This document shows positions 10,510-23,151 of a stretch of 64,000 nucleotides of DNA, piece after piece (the first letter of the stretch is position 1; every line of letters starts with the position of its first letter). Source of the stretch: Cytospora piceicola (lineage: Eukaryota > Ascomycota > Sordariomycetes > Diaporthales > Cytosporaceae); NCBI GenBank assembly GCA_023375675.1, contig JALQBC010000046.1, positions 124,001 through 188,000 on the forward strand, read 5' to 3'. A model generated the notes under the pieces. The model had not been told where the DNA came from. It saw only the letters and a list, made by a program, of their open reading frames with translations, and did no database searches. A program made the position numbers and the translations under genes.

Positions 10510-13500
10510 CCGACATGGATGCCGTGTCACATCTGTCTGGCTATTGCTATGTTGTAGCGACTTGGGACGTTTTGAAGAGACGAGACTTCTTCCTCCACAT
10601 AGGAATATCACCCTTACCCAAGCTGCAGGATTTGCAGCCAACAATGACTCTATGGAGCCACGAGCAGAGGGGTTACACGGACTGTTCGAATGAACTCAAA
10701 CAAAAGTCCAACATGCTGGGCAGATAACGTCTCGTGATGTCTCCAGAATCGAGACCTAGAAGATTCTGAAGGCCACTGCTCCATCCCGGAAAATAAGGAT
10801 ATTGATGCCTAGACCCTCAAGCATGGAAACAACATAGAGGCTCGATCAGATTAGCAAGTCCTGTATCCATGGCATACATAGCCACAGTCCACAGACCGCG
10901 AGCTTCCATTTATTCAACGAGCCAGGAGGACCTGATCCAACGCCTTCACATCAACTGCCGCGACTAACGTTCGCAAAGCTGGGGGGATTTCCCTGTCGCA
11001 CCAACGGCCGCCGATCTCGGCTGGAAGCTGTGAGAAGTATAAAGCATGAGAGAAGGGTCGTGTCTCGTGTGGACTTGCCTGAGAACCCGGCACCGCAAGG
11101 GGAATAAGGCCGCCGCCCGAGCGAACCCCCGACTGTCCTTCCCGTGGAAGCCATCGTCGAACGGTAACAGCCTGGTATTCCTTGTGCGACCGATGCCGTA
11201 CGAAATAAGCACCACGGCAGCCCGCGTCTGACAGGGAAGCCTTCCCGCGTCATCTCATCCCCAGCACCCGTCATCGTACTGTCCCTTCCCCTCCCCTCCC
11301 ACAGCTTCCTTGGCCCAATCTGCGCCGACGTCCCTTCGCTTCCAATGAGGTGGGTTGCTCGTGGCACCGCAACCCTCCTACTGCCACCCACACTCGCCCG
11401 GGCAGCTGCATGATTGTGGCCATGCCCATTTCCGAGCGTTCCAGAAGTCCCTGGTTGCCCGCGTATGGCCTTGCGCCGGGAATTGATCGTTCAGCAGGGG
11501 AGTTGTAGATTATGCGCATCGGCGGTTCTCCTTTCTTTGGTATTCTTGTCGTGGCAGGCGGAGAAAGAGAGCCAGAAGAAGACCGGAGCCCCCGGGCTCT
11601 CTCCCTGTACTGCCCGTGTTTGCAGTCCGGGAGTTGAACTAGAAGTCCTGTCCTGCTGGAAGTGAAAGAGAACCCGGACGAGACCGTTTGGGGTGTGCAT
11701 CGGAATCAGATATCGGTTTTCTGTTGGGCGAGGAGAGGTCGTATCAAGCCCTATCTACTCCTGCTGTTGGCATGGAGACCCTGTTCGTCATCATGCAGTC
11801 TGATGCAGGTCAAGTCTTATCGTCCAGGCTAGCCAGGCCCTCCACGCCGGAAGGTTCTAGCCTCACTCTGCACCCATGTTCGCCACCACCCGCCTTACAG
11901 ATGAGGATGCAGAATGTTGTTATGTCCTCCTCGAAACATGTGAGGCCTAAGCCACTCGACAACGGTGGGATCCATTGGGGGGCCTAGGAGCATGTCCTGC
12001 GAAATATGATCAGTCACCTTACACCTAGATACGGTTACCGATCATTGCGATCCGAAAGCAAGCGTCATTTTCTCTGAATCGATAGACGATTTTCTTGCCT
12101 GCTTCGGGAAGGCTCTCCCGTCAGTAGTGTGTACATATGTCAGCCTTGTCAACCAGCGGTGGAAGTCTCCAAGCAAGGGGTGACGCGCCGCGGCATGCGT
12201 GAATGGAGAGCTGCATTGCTGATCTTGACCTTCTGTAATAATATTGCAGCCCTGTGAGAAGGACTCCTTCAAGATGGTGAAGATCAATTCATAGCTCCGT
12301 ATGACGCCTTCAAGTTCATCCAGTGTTGCCCGTAAGTCGCTCTGCAGGATCCTCCAGACGAGACATTGTAGTCTCTCATGTCAGAAGCCAAATTTTGTGG
12401 TACAACGGCGCTCAGGGACTTTAAAGTGAGGCGCAAAACAGGGCCACGGCTAAACCCAGTCAATTTGTTTGACAGCTCGCAAGCGAGACACCAATTTGGA
12501 ACTGTGGTCAGGAGTAAATCCTTTTGGTATCGCGATCCGAACGTCAGGCCACACGCCACTCGTGAAAAGCAAAACTCGAATTCTCCCACGGAAAGAATAA
12601 GCGTTTTTGGAAACAATCATATCGAAATCCCAGATGTGGAAAGTATTAGGCCATGTTGAAGGCGATCGGTAGGGTACTTTCTTTTGAAAAGCAAACCCGC
12701 AGCTGCAAATTATGGGCAGCAGCAAAAATGTCCGGTTACTTCCCACGATTTGAGCAGAATTTCAGGGGCAACACGATCAACCTGCAATTTTCATATATTG
12801 ACAGTCAATTGAATGATTTCATTACCGCAGGTCTGTAACATATGCGAAGCAAGTGTCTTGGACTGAAACTTATCAGACGCAGCGTTGCAGAGCGTCTGTA
12901 TGAGAGCGGAGATGGTTGACATGGAGGCATGTTGCTACCTCTAGCATTACGTGCAGTGCTACCTCTCGTTGTGTAAGGCTGACAGGCTCTGCAACCTTGA
13001 GGCAATGTGAAAGGCAGAAGCATGATATCGCTGATGATGGGCCGTTGACGGACCGACCACGGGCCGTAAGCTCCCTGCGAGCCCCTCCTAATCACAATCG
13101 GCAGGTATAACTAGACTGCATGGAAGTACGCACAATAAACAGACGTTGCTCTTCAAGAGATTGATGACGTACAACACCAGGTCGGTCGTACTTCTAGTTG
13201 ATCTTCATGTTTGTCACACGTATCCGCCAAACTGGGACGACGTCGTGTTAGCTTCGGAAATGTGAGATTTCAGACCCAAACTGTGAGCTAACGTGAGAAG
13301 CAAGTCGAGTGCCGGACACAGAAATGCTAGTACTAGGATTGCAAACACGAGAAAACGCTCGAATGGGCTCAGGAACATTCTGCAGTGTAGGTTTACATGG
13401 TAAACAGTTGTACAGGACCTCTGCTTCCGGGGTATTCCATTACACAGCAGTCCCTCGAAGAAGTCGAGGATGGCTTGGCTAAGCAACCACTAGGATGCCT

Positions 13501-16055
13501 GCAGATTATACAAGTGTTCTCACCCGCCAGTGGTATTGTATGACGCTTCATAAAGTGGCGGTCACGGGCAGACGGTTGTGTACCAACGGTCTTTGTTTCA
13601 GGACAGAGAGGTGTTATCAGGCCATAGCTGAAGTAGGACAGCAGCAACAACATGAATGAAGAATGAGGCTGATGCTAGGACACATCTGCATAGGGTATGC
13701 GACGCTTTTCGAGACCGGCTCTCTTTTTACCCTTTTCCCATCCTGGCAGGAATATGAAGCGGTTTGACCGGTAGTAAGGGTCAGTAAGTCCACCAGAAGC
13801 AAAGTTGACGCATAGAACAGGAGTCTGGAGGCTCGAACAGGCAGGCGTCTGGTATTAGAAGGATAAGATAGACCTCATAGATCACACACTCTATGTGTTC
13901 TCGAAGTGATTCTCTGCTGGGAACATGCTCTAGGAGACAGGTCGTTGGGATAACCATGGGACGTCTGTAGCTGGATAGGTTGGAAAGAACAGTAACGTCC
14001 CAGCCACAGCATGGCGCCGTGTGACACTTGACCGTTAACACAGGGGCGAGGCGGCGGGTTCCGGCGAAGAGTGGCAGTCACGGTTCCCTCTTGGTGCTTG
14101 GCCGCTGAGTGGAGGCTGATATTCGGTCCACCCGGGCACTTCTGAGGGGCGCCGTTTTCAAGTGCCTGCCTCCGGGGTTCTTCTCCTGACGAGTAGCGCC
14201 AGCCAGCCAGCCAGCCGTTGGGAAGACTGATACGAAAAGCTTTGGTGGCAGGAGAAGCCGATTGCTCCGTGCCATTCTTTTTCGGCCGGCTCAGTCGGGT
14301 GGGAATCAACGGTGCACAACAAGGAGGTTGGTCGGCTGGGGATGGAAATGGCGGCCGCTGGATGTTTGCTACTAGCCACATTGCTGGTTGATCCATCTCA
14401 GCGACTGTCCACGAGCCTAAATCATAATGGATAGAACTCGAAACATATGTTGTTTACAGGCCACGGCATTGAGGTTTTGGAGGGTTCAGAGAATGAGGTG
14501 GGGGATAATACAGACACCTAAACTTGAAGTGATATGTATGTCGTCGGCTGCTTACGAATTACTACCTAAGTAGGTACCCCATTGGCCGATGGTCTGTGCT
14601 TTGGCCCACCGCTGCGTGAGAATAAGACATTCGAATAAGAAGGAACTGGACGGGAAACCGGACACTTGACAATCTACACAGTACATACATGTCAGGCCAG
14701 TCTAACAGGTGCCGCGTCACGATTCCTCCCTACCTACCTGGGTACTTAGTAGGTAGGTAGTCGACGCAACCCAAACATACTCAGTTAAGTACACCGGACA
14801 GACCTGCTATGCTAAGTATGAGATCTGCCATTCATCGTCTATCGAGGTCTGGCGTCTCAGGCACATATCCCTGTCTAGCAGGGCCTCCTCTGTGTCCACA
14901 ACTCCCTGTGGCTTTCTCTCGGCTATCTGGATTCAGCATGTTTCCGACGACCCTGGACGGGACCGCCAGCGAATTGGGTCAAAGCCTCCAAGGGCTGCTT
15001 GGAGAGACCTCAAATTCGGCCTGCAAACAACGGTCCCTGGTCTTCTTTTTCTCCTTTCCCGCGGCGTCGTGGCAATGGACTCCCACCTCTACATCCACCC
15101 TCAGGCTTCCTCTGAGACGTATTATCCCAGGTCAACAACGCCTTGAGGCTGCGCCCGCAATAAGGGAACAATGCAAAAGTCCACCTCTTCGTGGCCCCAG
15201 GGCCCCTTTCTCAGCCTCGTTGCCAAATGGTAGGGCACAGTAGGCTCTTGTGTGTATCCATCCTTGGGCTCTGCATGCCATTCGGATCCATGCAACATTG
15301 CCGGCCTCACTATCCTCAGTTTCGCCTCTCACTTCCCGAATCAAGAAGATTACACCGACGAAACAAACCCAACCCATGTGTGCAACTTATAAAATCACTT
15401 CAACTTCCGTTTCCTGTCTTTTCATTCTGTCTCTATGCCTCTATGCACCTGCATGACCAATGCTTTATACATACGTCACCATATATGTACACAGCACCGT
15501 CATATACTACCCTCGTGCTTGATCAGCGTTGCAATACATACATACATACGTACACATACATACAAGCGACTTGGCTGCTGTGTCTGCCAACCCAACTGCC
15601 CAGTCACCGGTGCACAGTAGTCCCTTCCAGAAAGCTTCAACAGCGTTCAAAGAGTGGGCACTGGCGAACACCACAGCAGCAGCAGCAGAACAATACACCT
15701 AAGCTGTGTGTTGTTAGACACTTCAAAGCGGCATGTTTGGCCCTGCCAAGTTTCCTGTCTTCAAGTCGGCCTACATCCAAAAACTACCGAGGTGTCCAAA
15801 CGGAGCAACGGCAATTCCCTTGAGATAAATTGCGAAAGTATAGGTCGGTGTTTTCGGTCCCAAATCACAGCCAGCTCTCAATGCCAGGAAGAAAAATAAG
15901 GCTAAAACAACTCCCAGGAGTTAGATGCGGGCGGATTTCTTCATAGAACTATCTGCGGCCAGTACCCTTCAAAGGTGTTCGGCGACGTAGTATTCTACCA
16001 TTGCGGCTGTACGCCATTCCTCCATAAAGGGGCCACTATATCTCTCACCCTCACA
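10510..16055. other. 5.5-kb gene-poor interval
   Basis: No open frame on either strand here shows a recognisable domain or convincing splice-linked continuation; the longest (15191-15823, plus) reads as low-complexity His/Tyr/Thr-rich sequence from microsatellites. Visible structure: palindrome-family motifs at 14563-14578 (ACCTA/TAGGT arms) and 14730-14760 (nine-base arms CTACCTACC and GGTAGGTAG), a CATA-type microsatellite around 15535-15565, and an AGC trinucleotide run near 15673-15687. The right end probably carries the promoter and long leader of the gene at 16056. A non-coding transcript is possible but not shown. Confidence 0.5.
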
Positions 16056-16925
16056 ATGGCATTTCCGAGTCGCCTGGGGGGACCTTCCTTCCAGCAACCT
16101 CAGGTAGATTTAACCCCTAGCCCCTTTACCTCGAACTACTACAGGCTCCCACCCCTCTCGCCGTCTAGACCTCCAGCAAGTTACGCGCCCGAGATTAACA
16201 CTACTGGGCCCCAGCCCTTCGTGGACGCGCAGTTCGATATTTTCGAGTGGCATGGGTCGTTTCAGTCATGTGTTCGGTATTTTCTGGATCATGCGCAACA
16301 CTCAGGCCCTATCCAGGCCGTTGCGGCGTTTCTCAATATCCAGCTCCCCTTCCAGAAACAACCGCATCCTATCTACTCCTCAGAAATTGTCGAGACGCCC
16401 CCGCCGCACCAGGGCCATCGTGGACTTCATTCTCCGGGGTTTCCCGGAATGTCAGGGCCAGGGCCAGGGCCGGCCTCCCTAGCTTCTCTTGGGAAGATGC
16501 CTATGCAGATGGTTCCAAGCCAGCCCCGTCAGCAATCATATGTCACGCTGACTCCCTACATCCGGCGGCTTGTGGCAACGGGCTTTGATGTCCCTAGTAT
16601 ACTTCATGGTTTCTTTGGCGATGACTGGGCAGCAGGGATAGGACCTTTACACGAAACAGAGCGGCGAAATTACATGTTTGCTGCCAAGAGCGACAATTGG
16701 CTCAGAGTCAAAGCCAGCTATGACATGGACGGCGAACATATCCCTTTTCTCAAGCCGTTACAGAACGTCAGCGAGAAAGAGATTGCTGGTGCCGAGTCGA
16801 GTTGGAGCGAGTGGCTGGCCATGCAAGACTGGATGTTAGGACCCCGGGCGCCAGTTGACGTTGATGGAAGGGCTCAGGGGCATGAGCCAAGGGCCGGGCC
16901 GAGGAGGGATTATCATCATCAATAG
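16056..16925 (+). CDS. Conserved filamentous-fungal protein of unknown function
   Basis: Single-exon gene of 289 aa. The start at 16056 has good context (CACAATGGC); the frame is open further upstream to 15975 but without a better ATG. The N-terminal ~50 residues are Pro/Ser-rich. A conserved-looking block around residues 60-105 includes FDIFEWHGSFQSCVRYFLDH and GPIQAVAAFLNIQLPFQK. After a Gly/Pro linker a second block (YVTLTPYIRRLVATGFDVPS, FGDDWAAGIGPLHETERRNY) runs to about residue 260. The tail is charged. I recall similar proteins in other ascomycetes carrying the vague label 'Ilp is an apoptosis inhibitor', which I cannot verify and would not rely on. No signal peptide or membrane segment is seen. 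Confidence 0.7.
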   Translation: MAFPSRLGGPSFQQPQVDLTPSPFTSNYYRLPPLSPSRPPASYAPEINTTGPQPFVDAQFDIFEWHGSFQSCVRYFLDHAQHSGPIQAVAAFLNIQLPFQKQPHPIYSSEIVETPPPHQGHRGLHSPGFPGMSGPGPGPASLASLGKMPMQMVPSQPRQQSYVTLTPYIRRLVATGFDVPSILHGFFGDDWAAGIGPLHETERRNYMFAAKSDNWLRVKASYDMDGEHIPFLKPLQNVSEKEIAGAESSWSEWLAMQDWMLGPRAPVDVDGRAQGHEPRAGPRRDYHHQ

Positions 16926-18365
16926 GGAAGCGGAGATTGACGCTGGAAACGCATTACACAGGACGACTGCGAAAACGATATTGTCGAAGTAGGTTGCATC
17001 TTCGGGTCTAACAGAAATCGAGTCCCAAAGGCCACAAGAGATGCTGCAAGGGCAAGTGGAGGACTGCAAGGTATGGATTACAATGTTATCGCTGTCGACG
17101 CGACCTCGATGTCTCACGACGGAGACCTGGGAACCAGCAAGGCGACTCGTTCAGGGGTTTCACTTTACAGGCCCCGGCATCATCTTCATTGCAGGCGCAA
17201 GCGGTATCGTGCGTCCATTCGCCGCCAGTGTAGGAATGACAGCACTACATGGCTCACTTTTTTGGAGGGCGGATCAAGCATGTTCTTGCTTCAAGGCTTA
17301 CAACCATAATTCTAGACCCTATAATATACTCGCCCTTTGGTCAGATTGCCCGTTTCCAACAACCCAACCGGCCGCTCAAACGGAGCGGATTCCCATCCAT
17401 GCGAACGCAGACCCGACGATCGACACACAAAACACAGGAAGTCTCTGCAGCGTTGCGATGGTGACACAAAAGCCACAGGTGTTACGACAGCGAGTTTTAC
17501 GCGTGGTCCTTGGTGCCGACTACGAGGGACTCCCGAACGCCGTCGGATTCCTGCGGAGAAACCGGTAGGTTAAGGTCACAGCCGTTGGGAACGTCTGAGA
17601 GCCTCACTTTCCAAGGCGGGTGGCGGGTAATGCAGTCGACCGTTCAGAAGTTCCCGACGGAGAAAGTTGCAGGATCTGCGGTGCATAATGATAACAGGGG
17701 GCTTTTTATTGAGGGAGGGGGTGGAGGTTGGTACAAAAGAACCCTAGGCGTCTGGTCGAACTCTGCCCAGATGCAGGACGAAATTAGCGGCATGTGCAGA
17801 GGGACTGTGACAATGTCGCCAACTGTAGATTTACTAGATTAAGTGCCCAGGTGTGTCTGAACTGTATCGATGAGTCAACCAGAGGTAATAGTAGACTGTA
17901 GAGCCAGGGCAGGCGTGGTAGGGTATGGGTTCCAATATTGAATAGTACTGGGTATAGAGACATCTGAAATATTACGTAAGTAAACACATCGGGTCGTTCC
18001 GAGAACGGCACTGTGCTCGGTTGCAGCCTTGGAGCTCTTGAGCATTGGAGCTTTCGCTGAGCACATGCTTTGTTTCTTTAGTCTCCAACTTGACGACAAC
18101 TATTCAATCTGCATCAAAGCACTCATGGGGATGCTACGTGGCTAACACTCTCTAGCTTAGCTATTGTGCCATTTTATTATATCAAGAAATCATCAAATAA
18201 CCTCAATCTGCAACTCAACTGAACCCAACTGAGTGCGCAAGTCCATTGCTCGCAGGTCTAATCCTTGCCTCCTTCATGGCTTGAAGTCCGCCGACCTTCC
18301 AGCCAACACCGTCCACAACAGACGTTGCGAGGAGGAGGGAACAAACATCAGATCAGCCATACATA
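16926..18365. other. Intergenic region, nothing recognised
   Basis: Open frames such as 17041-17568 have no family features and non-coding-like composition. The segment from about 18130 to 18365, including an AT-rich stretch near 18160-18215, is the likely promoter and leader of MED5. Confidence 0.5.
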
Positions 18366-21300
18366 ATGGGCGATCCGGGCCCCGGCTATGTCTCCTGGCA
18401 GGAGCAGGCCGCCACCTCGTACAAGGAATGGGACCGCTTTTTGCAACAAGCCCTCATCCAACGCCTCGACTTCGACAAGTACGCCGAGTACGCGCCCCTG
18501 CTGCACTCTCGATATTCCCTGGGCCCCGCCCCCATCGCCGAGCTCCTCCTGCGCCCTGCCCCGTGGAACAAATACACCCTCGACCCGCGCGTGCCGCTCT
18601 ACATGCAAACGCTGTTGGACCTCAAGTTCATCGACACCCCGGCGATACTGAAGGCGCTGTACCGCTACTCGACGTGTCATGTCCTGGCGGACAGGCAGGC
18701 CCCGGGACAGAAACAGAGCGCGGCGGCCAGTGGCGACAACAAGGACCCGGCAAAAGAGCAGAAGGATGGCAAGAAGGAGGTCATGCGCTGGCAGAGCAGC
18801 TTCTCCTCGGAGGAGGTCATCTTCTACCGCCTCACCAAGGCCGTGTCCCAGGGGGCCGCCATCAAGAACAGCCGAGACTCCCTGGAGGTGTCGACCGTCA
18901 TGGCGCAGTGGATGATGCTGTTCACTGCGGCGAGCGCGGCCTTCCCGCCCGAGGAGGACGTCATGATGGGCGCCGCCGGTGGGGCGAGGCGGGATAAGGC
19001 GTCGCAGCAGAGCAAGGACGACATGGAGAACTCCAGGGCTGCGTTTGTGATGCTCCTGCTTGGTGTCTGTGAGAGCCACGTTGTGTTGGAGGCTCTGAGT
19101 AAGCCGGCTGCCAAAGGTGAGTCCTGGTAGTGACAATGGTCTGGGTCTCCTTGGCCGACCAGATAGATGTACCTTGTCGTGATTTCTGAAGTTAGTTGTG
19201 CTGAGAATGTCTTGCTGTAGGTGCGCGCAAGGCTCTTTCGCAAAGTCTCGCCAGCTTCGTCCCGACCATTATGCAAAACGCTTCCCAGATCGCCACGAGA
19301 CTCGAGCTGTTCCGCACAGGGATGCTGGCTGGTTTCGAGCCGATCGATAAGAAAAAGGAGGCCGACAACGCGGAGATGGATGAGCTCCTCGACGAGACCA
19401 TCGGCCTGCAGAATGTTGCTATACCAGACCTTCACATCACCACGTCTCGCGCTGGATTGTATATCTATCTGAACGCTGCCCTTGTCGGACGGCCTTTGAT
19501 TGATGATGCATCGCTTTATAATTATCTGCATAACAGATACCAGGTAAGCACTTATTGAGTGTATTGAACCCTACTGGACGATCTCGGAGGCACTAAGAAT
19601 GCGCAGGGAGACATACAAACGACAGCGATCGATCTCATTTTGGGCTCCTTCGATGTGCTTGCAAATGCTATCTTTAAGAACGAAGGCCAAAAATCGGCAC
19701 ATCTGCTACGGTCGTATCTGATCAACAAAGTGCCACTCGTTCTTGCTTCCTTTGCAGCATCGGCAACACATATGTATCCGTTCAACTCAGAGTTGTGCAT
19801 CACGAACGCGCTCAGTCGAGTGGATACTAATACGTTCCCGACTTTGTCGTCTCTCTTTGAAAGTGGCCTTAGCAGCAACCCTTTCACTGAGTCCGTTCGC
19901 TCGGACTTTGTCGCGGCGTGCTGTCTACATGGTCTTGTTCCGGAGACGAGCATCGACAAGTTGATCGGCGACTATACCTATCAGACTCTGCCAGCTGGTG
20001 GCCGGTACGTCAAAGACACATTGGTACAGGAATGCCTCGCAGACCCAGCCCACGAACGGGTGCAAAGGCTCATTGGCGAGCTTGACAATATGGACGGCAA
20101 TGTCGGGGCCGTTTGTCAAGCATTAACGGAGGTAGGTCCTCACCTAAACTTGACCCTCCTCACTCCAAGTACATCGATTGTTGCTAACTTCGTACGTCTT
20201 CTAAGATGCTTGGGCGTCTGTGTACCAACCATGAAACAATGTCGTTGAAGACGCTGTGTAGCCAGCTGGCCCGTAACCCCCTCAATCTGGATGTTCTGCT
20301 ATTGTTCGACAAAACCACATCTATACTAAACCCCCTCTGCCAGCTGCTGGATAACTGGAGCTATGAGGATGACCAGGGCGAGTATCAACCTGTATATGAA
20401 GAGTTTGGCTCTATCCTGCTGCTCCTGGTGGCTTTCGTACATCGCTACAATCTGACCGCATCCGACTTGGGGATCCGGTCGGCAGATTCATTTGTTGCTA
20501 AGCTCTTGGGCAAGGGCCAGCTAAGTCGCCCAATAGAAGATTTACAAGAACAAGAAAAGAACCAACTCAACGGCTGGATACATGGTCTTTTCGACACGGA
20601 CGGAGGTGGTCTTACCGATGAATTGCTCTCATCTTGCCCGCCGCAAGATCTCTACCTTTTGATACCCACTTTGTTCCACAACATTGTTCTGGCCTTCAGC
20701 ACTGGCTATTTGACAGAGGAGAGCCTTAAGACCGGGATAGAATGTAAGTTCGAAGCACATCGTCAATTGACGAGCTCCTGCTAATTTTGTACAGACCTCG
20801 TTGAACCGTTCTTGCTGCCATGTCTTGTGACAGCCACTATCTACCTCTCAAATTGCCTCTGGACCGACCGGCCAGAGGAAAATAAAGCGATCATCAAGAT
20901 CCTGCAGCTCGTCCTAAAGCCGAGCCAAAAGATGTCGCAGGAGTCATCCGACATGCTCAACTCTGTCAAAAATATCGTGGCGAAGCCCCTGGAAGTTGGA
21001 CTGCGGACATACCAACGACAGAACCCCAAGAGCCAGGAGGTCGAGCCCCTTCTACAGGTCATCAAGGACAACATTGAGCTGTCCAGGAGAACAGGTGCCG
21101 CCGGCGATAAGGAGCTGGAGCAGTGGACCAGCAGCGGCAATCTCGGCCTTACCTCAACAATCAAACATACGTTTCAAAACCTCACCATGTGGTCTCTACA
21201 CCCAGGCGTCATGCCAACGCCATACGCGCACCGTCAGGTCCTTGTCGGGCTGAGGCTGCTGGGCGCTAAGAGGCTCCTGCAAGCCATCCTCGAAGAGCTG

Positions 21301-21867
21301 AAGCAGCTCACGGAGACGGGCAACGGCAGCACGGCATACGACGTCGCCATCGGGCTCGTGTGCGCGCCAGACGTGACGACCACGAGCGACAGCGCGGCGG
21401 CGTCCATCCTAGACGAGGCAGGCCACACGGCGGCGGCGGCGGCGCAGCAGCGCCGCCTGTCCCTCCGCGAGGCGCTCCGGTGGAGGGCGGAAGGGTGGAA
21501 GAAGATCCAGAAGCACGACCCGGCCATGGCGGAGACGGTGGTGCGGCTGTACCAGAAGGTGGAGGCGCAGATGGCGCCCGCCGCGATCGCGCCGCTGGCC
21601 CACGGCGCCGACGAGGCCATGAACGCCATGGTCGACGACGTCGCGGCGGCGGCGGCCGCCAGCCAGCTGGGCATGGACGACCCCATGGCGCTCGACCCCT
21701 CCGCGACGGCGGGGCTGTCCCTGGACCTGGGCGCGGGCGCGGGCGACCTGAACCTCGGCGGGGGCTCCGGGGCAAACTCGGCCGGCGGGTTGGACCTGAC
21801 TGGGGGTGATGATATGTTTAGTGGCCTTGGGCCCTTGGATGCGTGGGACGGGATGGATTTGACTTGA
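18366..21867 (+). CDS. MED5: Mediator complex subunit 5 (Med5/Nut1)
   Basis: Tail-module subunit of the RNA polymerase II Mediator complex, predicted nuclear, 1069 aa. Exons 18366-19116, 19221-19543, 19607-20131, 20206-20743 and 20795-21867; every junction has GT/AG ends and keeps the frame. The N-terminus ([20 protein letters not shown]) and the block [20 protein letters not shown] near residue 850 are typical of fungal Med5. The protein is mostly helical. The C-terminal ~150 residues are Ala/Gly/Asp-rich low-complexity sequence ending in [12 protein letters not shown], a common ending in this family. GC content is markedly higher in the last 600 bases, reflecting that low-complexity tail. 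Identification is strong; splice sites are by eye. Confidence 0.9.
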
Positions 21868-23151
21868 GAGTTTGGATGTTTTTTTTTTCTTTCCTTCCTG
21901 GTATAGTCTCTGGATATTGGTTTGGCTTGAGTCAGGAGTCTTTATACCCCCTTTAATTATTGTTGGGTACAGGACTGGAGTTTGGCAGACATTGTTTGAC
22001 GGCCGCCTCTTGGAACTGTCATAAAAGCGAGTTGCGAAAGGATGGCTTCGACAAAGGTACTGTCAAGTCCTTCCCTGGGGAGGACGACGGCAGGGGAGAA
22101 GCCACTAGCGAATCAATAACTTTGGAATTTCCCGCCCAGTCTCACCTTGCCTCCTTCAGTTACTCCCAAGTTTCAAGGCATCGTCAGGATCGGTGGTTTT
22201 ACCCTCTGACAGTCGGGGCGCCATAATCATGGATCGTTCTCCATATCTAGTCTCCGTTTCCCCGCCTTTCCTCTCCGTTGTCGCCATGGTTGTCTGGGAT
22301 ACCGCCCTACACAGGAACCACTGCTTTCAGGTGTCCACAGACATTATCCTCATGCCTGGCGCGGGCATACCTATATATCTTTCCTCGGCAAACGGGGAAG
22401 CGCACCCGTCGACCGCTCACCGCTCCGCACTTCGATCATCCCCGCTGCCGTTACCGACACATCGGAACGAGCCCCACGAAATTGTGGGATTTCCAGCTGG
22501 ACGCCACGCTGGCGGAAAACAGCCTAACTCCCAATATATCAGCACGCTAGATGCAGCCACCAGGGCCCCGAGGCTACCATGGGGTGGCCAAAGTCGCCTA
22601 GTCTGGAGGCATAATCGAGGAAGGAGCATCTTGGCAGCTCGGCACGCCTCGTGTTGTTATGCCGCCTATCAGACCGTGGCAGCGTGGCCGGCAGACAGGG
22701 TGGACGCAGCTGACGCCCTGCCCGGCTATCGCGACAAACAGGGCCTGGCGGCGCGTCAGGAAGGATTTCATAAAAATCTTATACCTTTCCGCCCATGTAT
22801 CCATTGCCAAGACGCATGTTGGGTCGCGGACTGCAGCATCATTCCCCGTTATTGAAACCCCAGCCCTCCAATTGCTGCGCGCAGTGTTCTTCAGCCGAGT
22901 GGGGACTCATGCTGTAGGAGTGACACGCAGAGCCTCATGGGCGCCTGTACCGTACCTTACTGGCTTGATGCTGGACTGGTCCACAGACAAGTGTCTGTTG
23001 ACGGCTCTCTTTTATGTCGCATAGGTTTGTTTAGCTGGGTGCCTGCTCGAGTCTCCCTCCTTCCGGTCTGTTTTAGAGCAGACATCTTGTGTGTTTGCTT
23101 TCAGCTGCCGCCCTTGCTTTCAGACCTCTCATTGTCTTCCGGGTCTCGACT
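21868..23151. other. Intergenic region between MED5 and the surface-protein gene
   Basis: Begins with a T-run near 21880 in the MED5 3' flank. One plus-strand frame of 220 codons (22193-22855) is open but shows no domain, no coding-like repeat of residues and no start context, so I treat it as chance. The last ~300 bases are the promoter and pyrimidine-rich leader of the next gene. Confidence 0.5.

Noticed and set aside
15191..15823. Plus-strand open frame of 210 codons upstream of the unknown conserved gene
   Set aside because: His/Tyr/Thr and Gln runs come from CATA and AGC microsatellites; no conserved segment.
17041..17568. Plus-strand open frame of 175 codons
   Set aside because: No recognisable domain or coding-like bias; lies in the MED5 upstream region.
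22193..22855. Plus-strand open frame of 220 codons in the MED5 downstream gap
   Set aside because: No domain, no good start context and no splice-linked continuation. Composition resembles the surrounding non-coding DNA.
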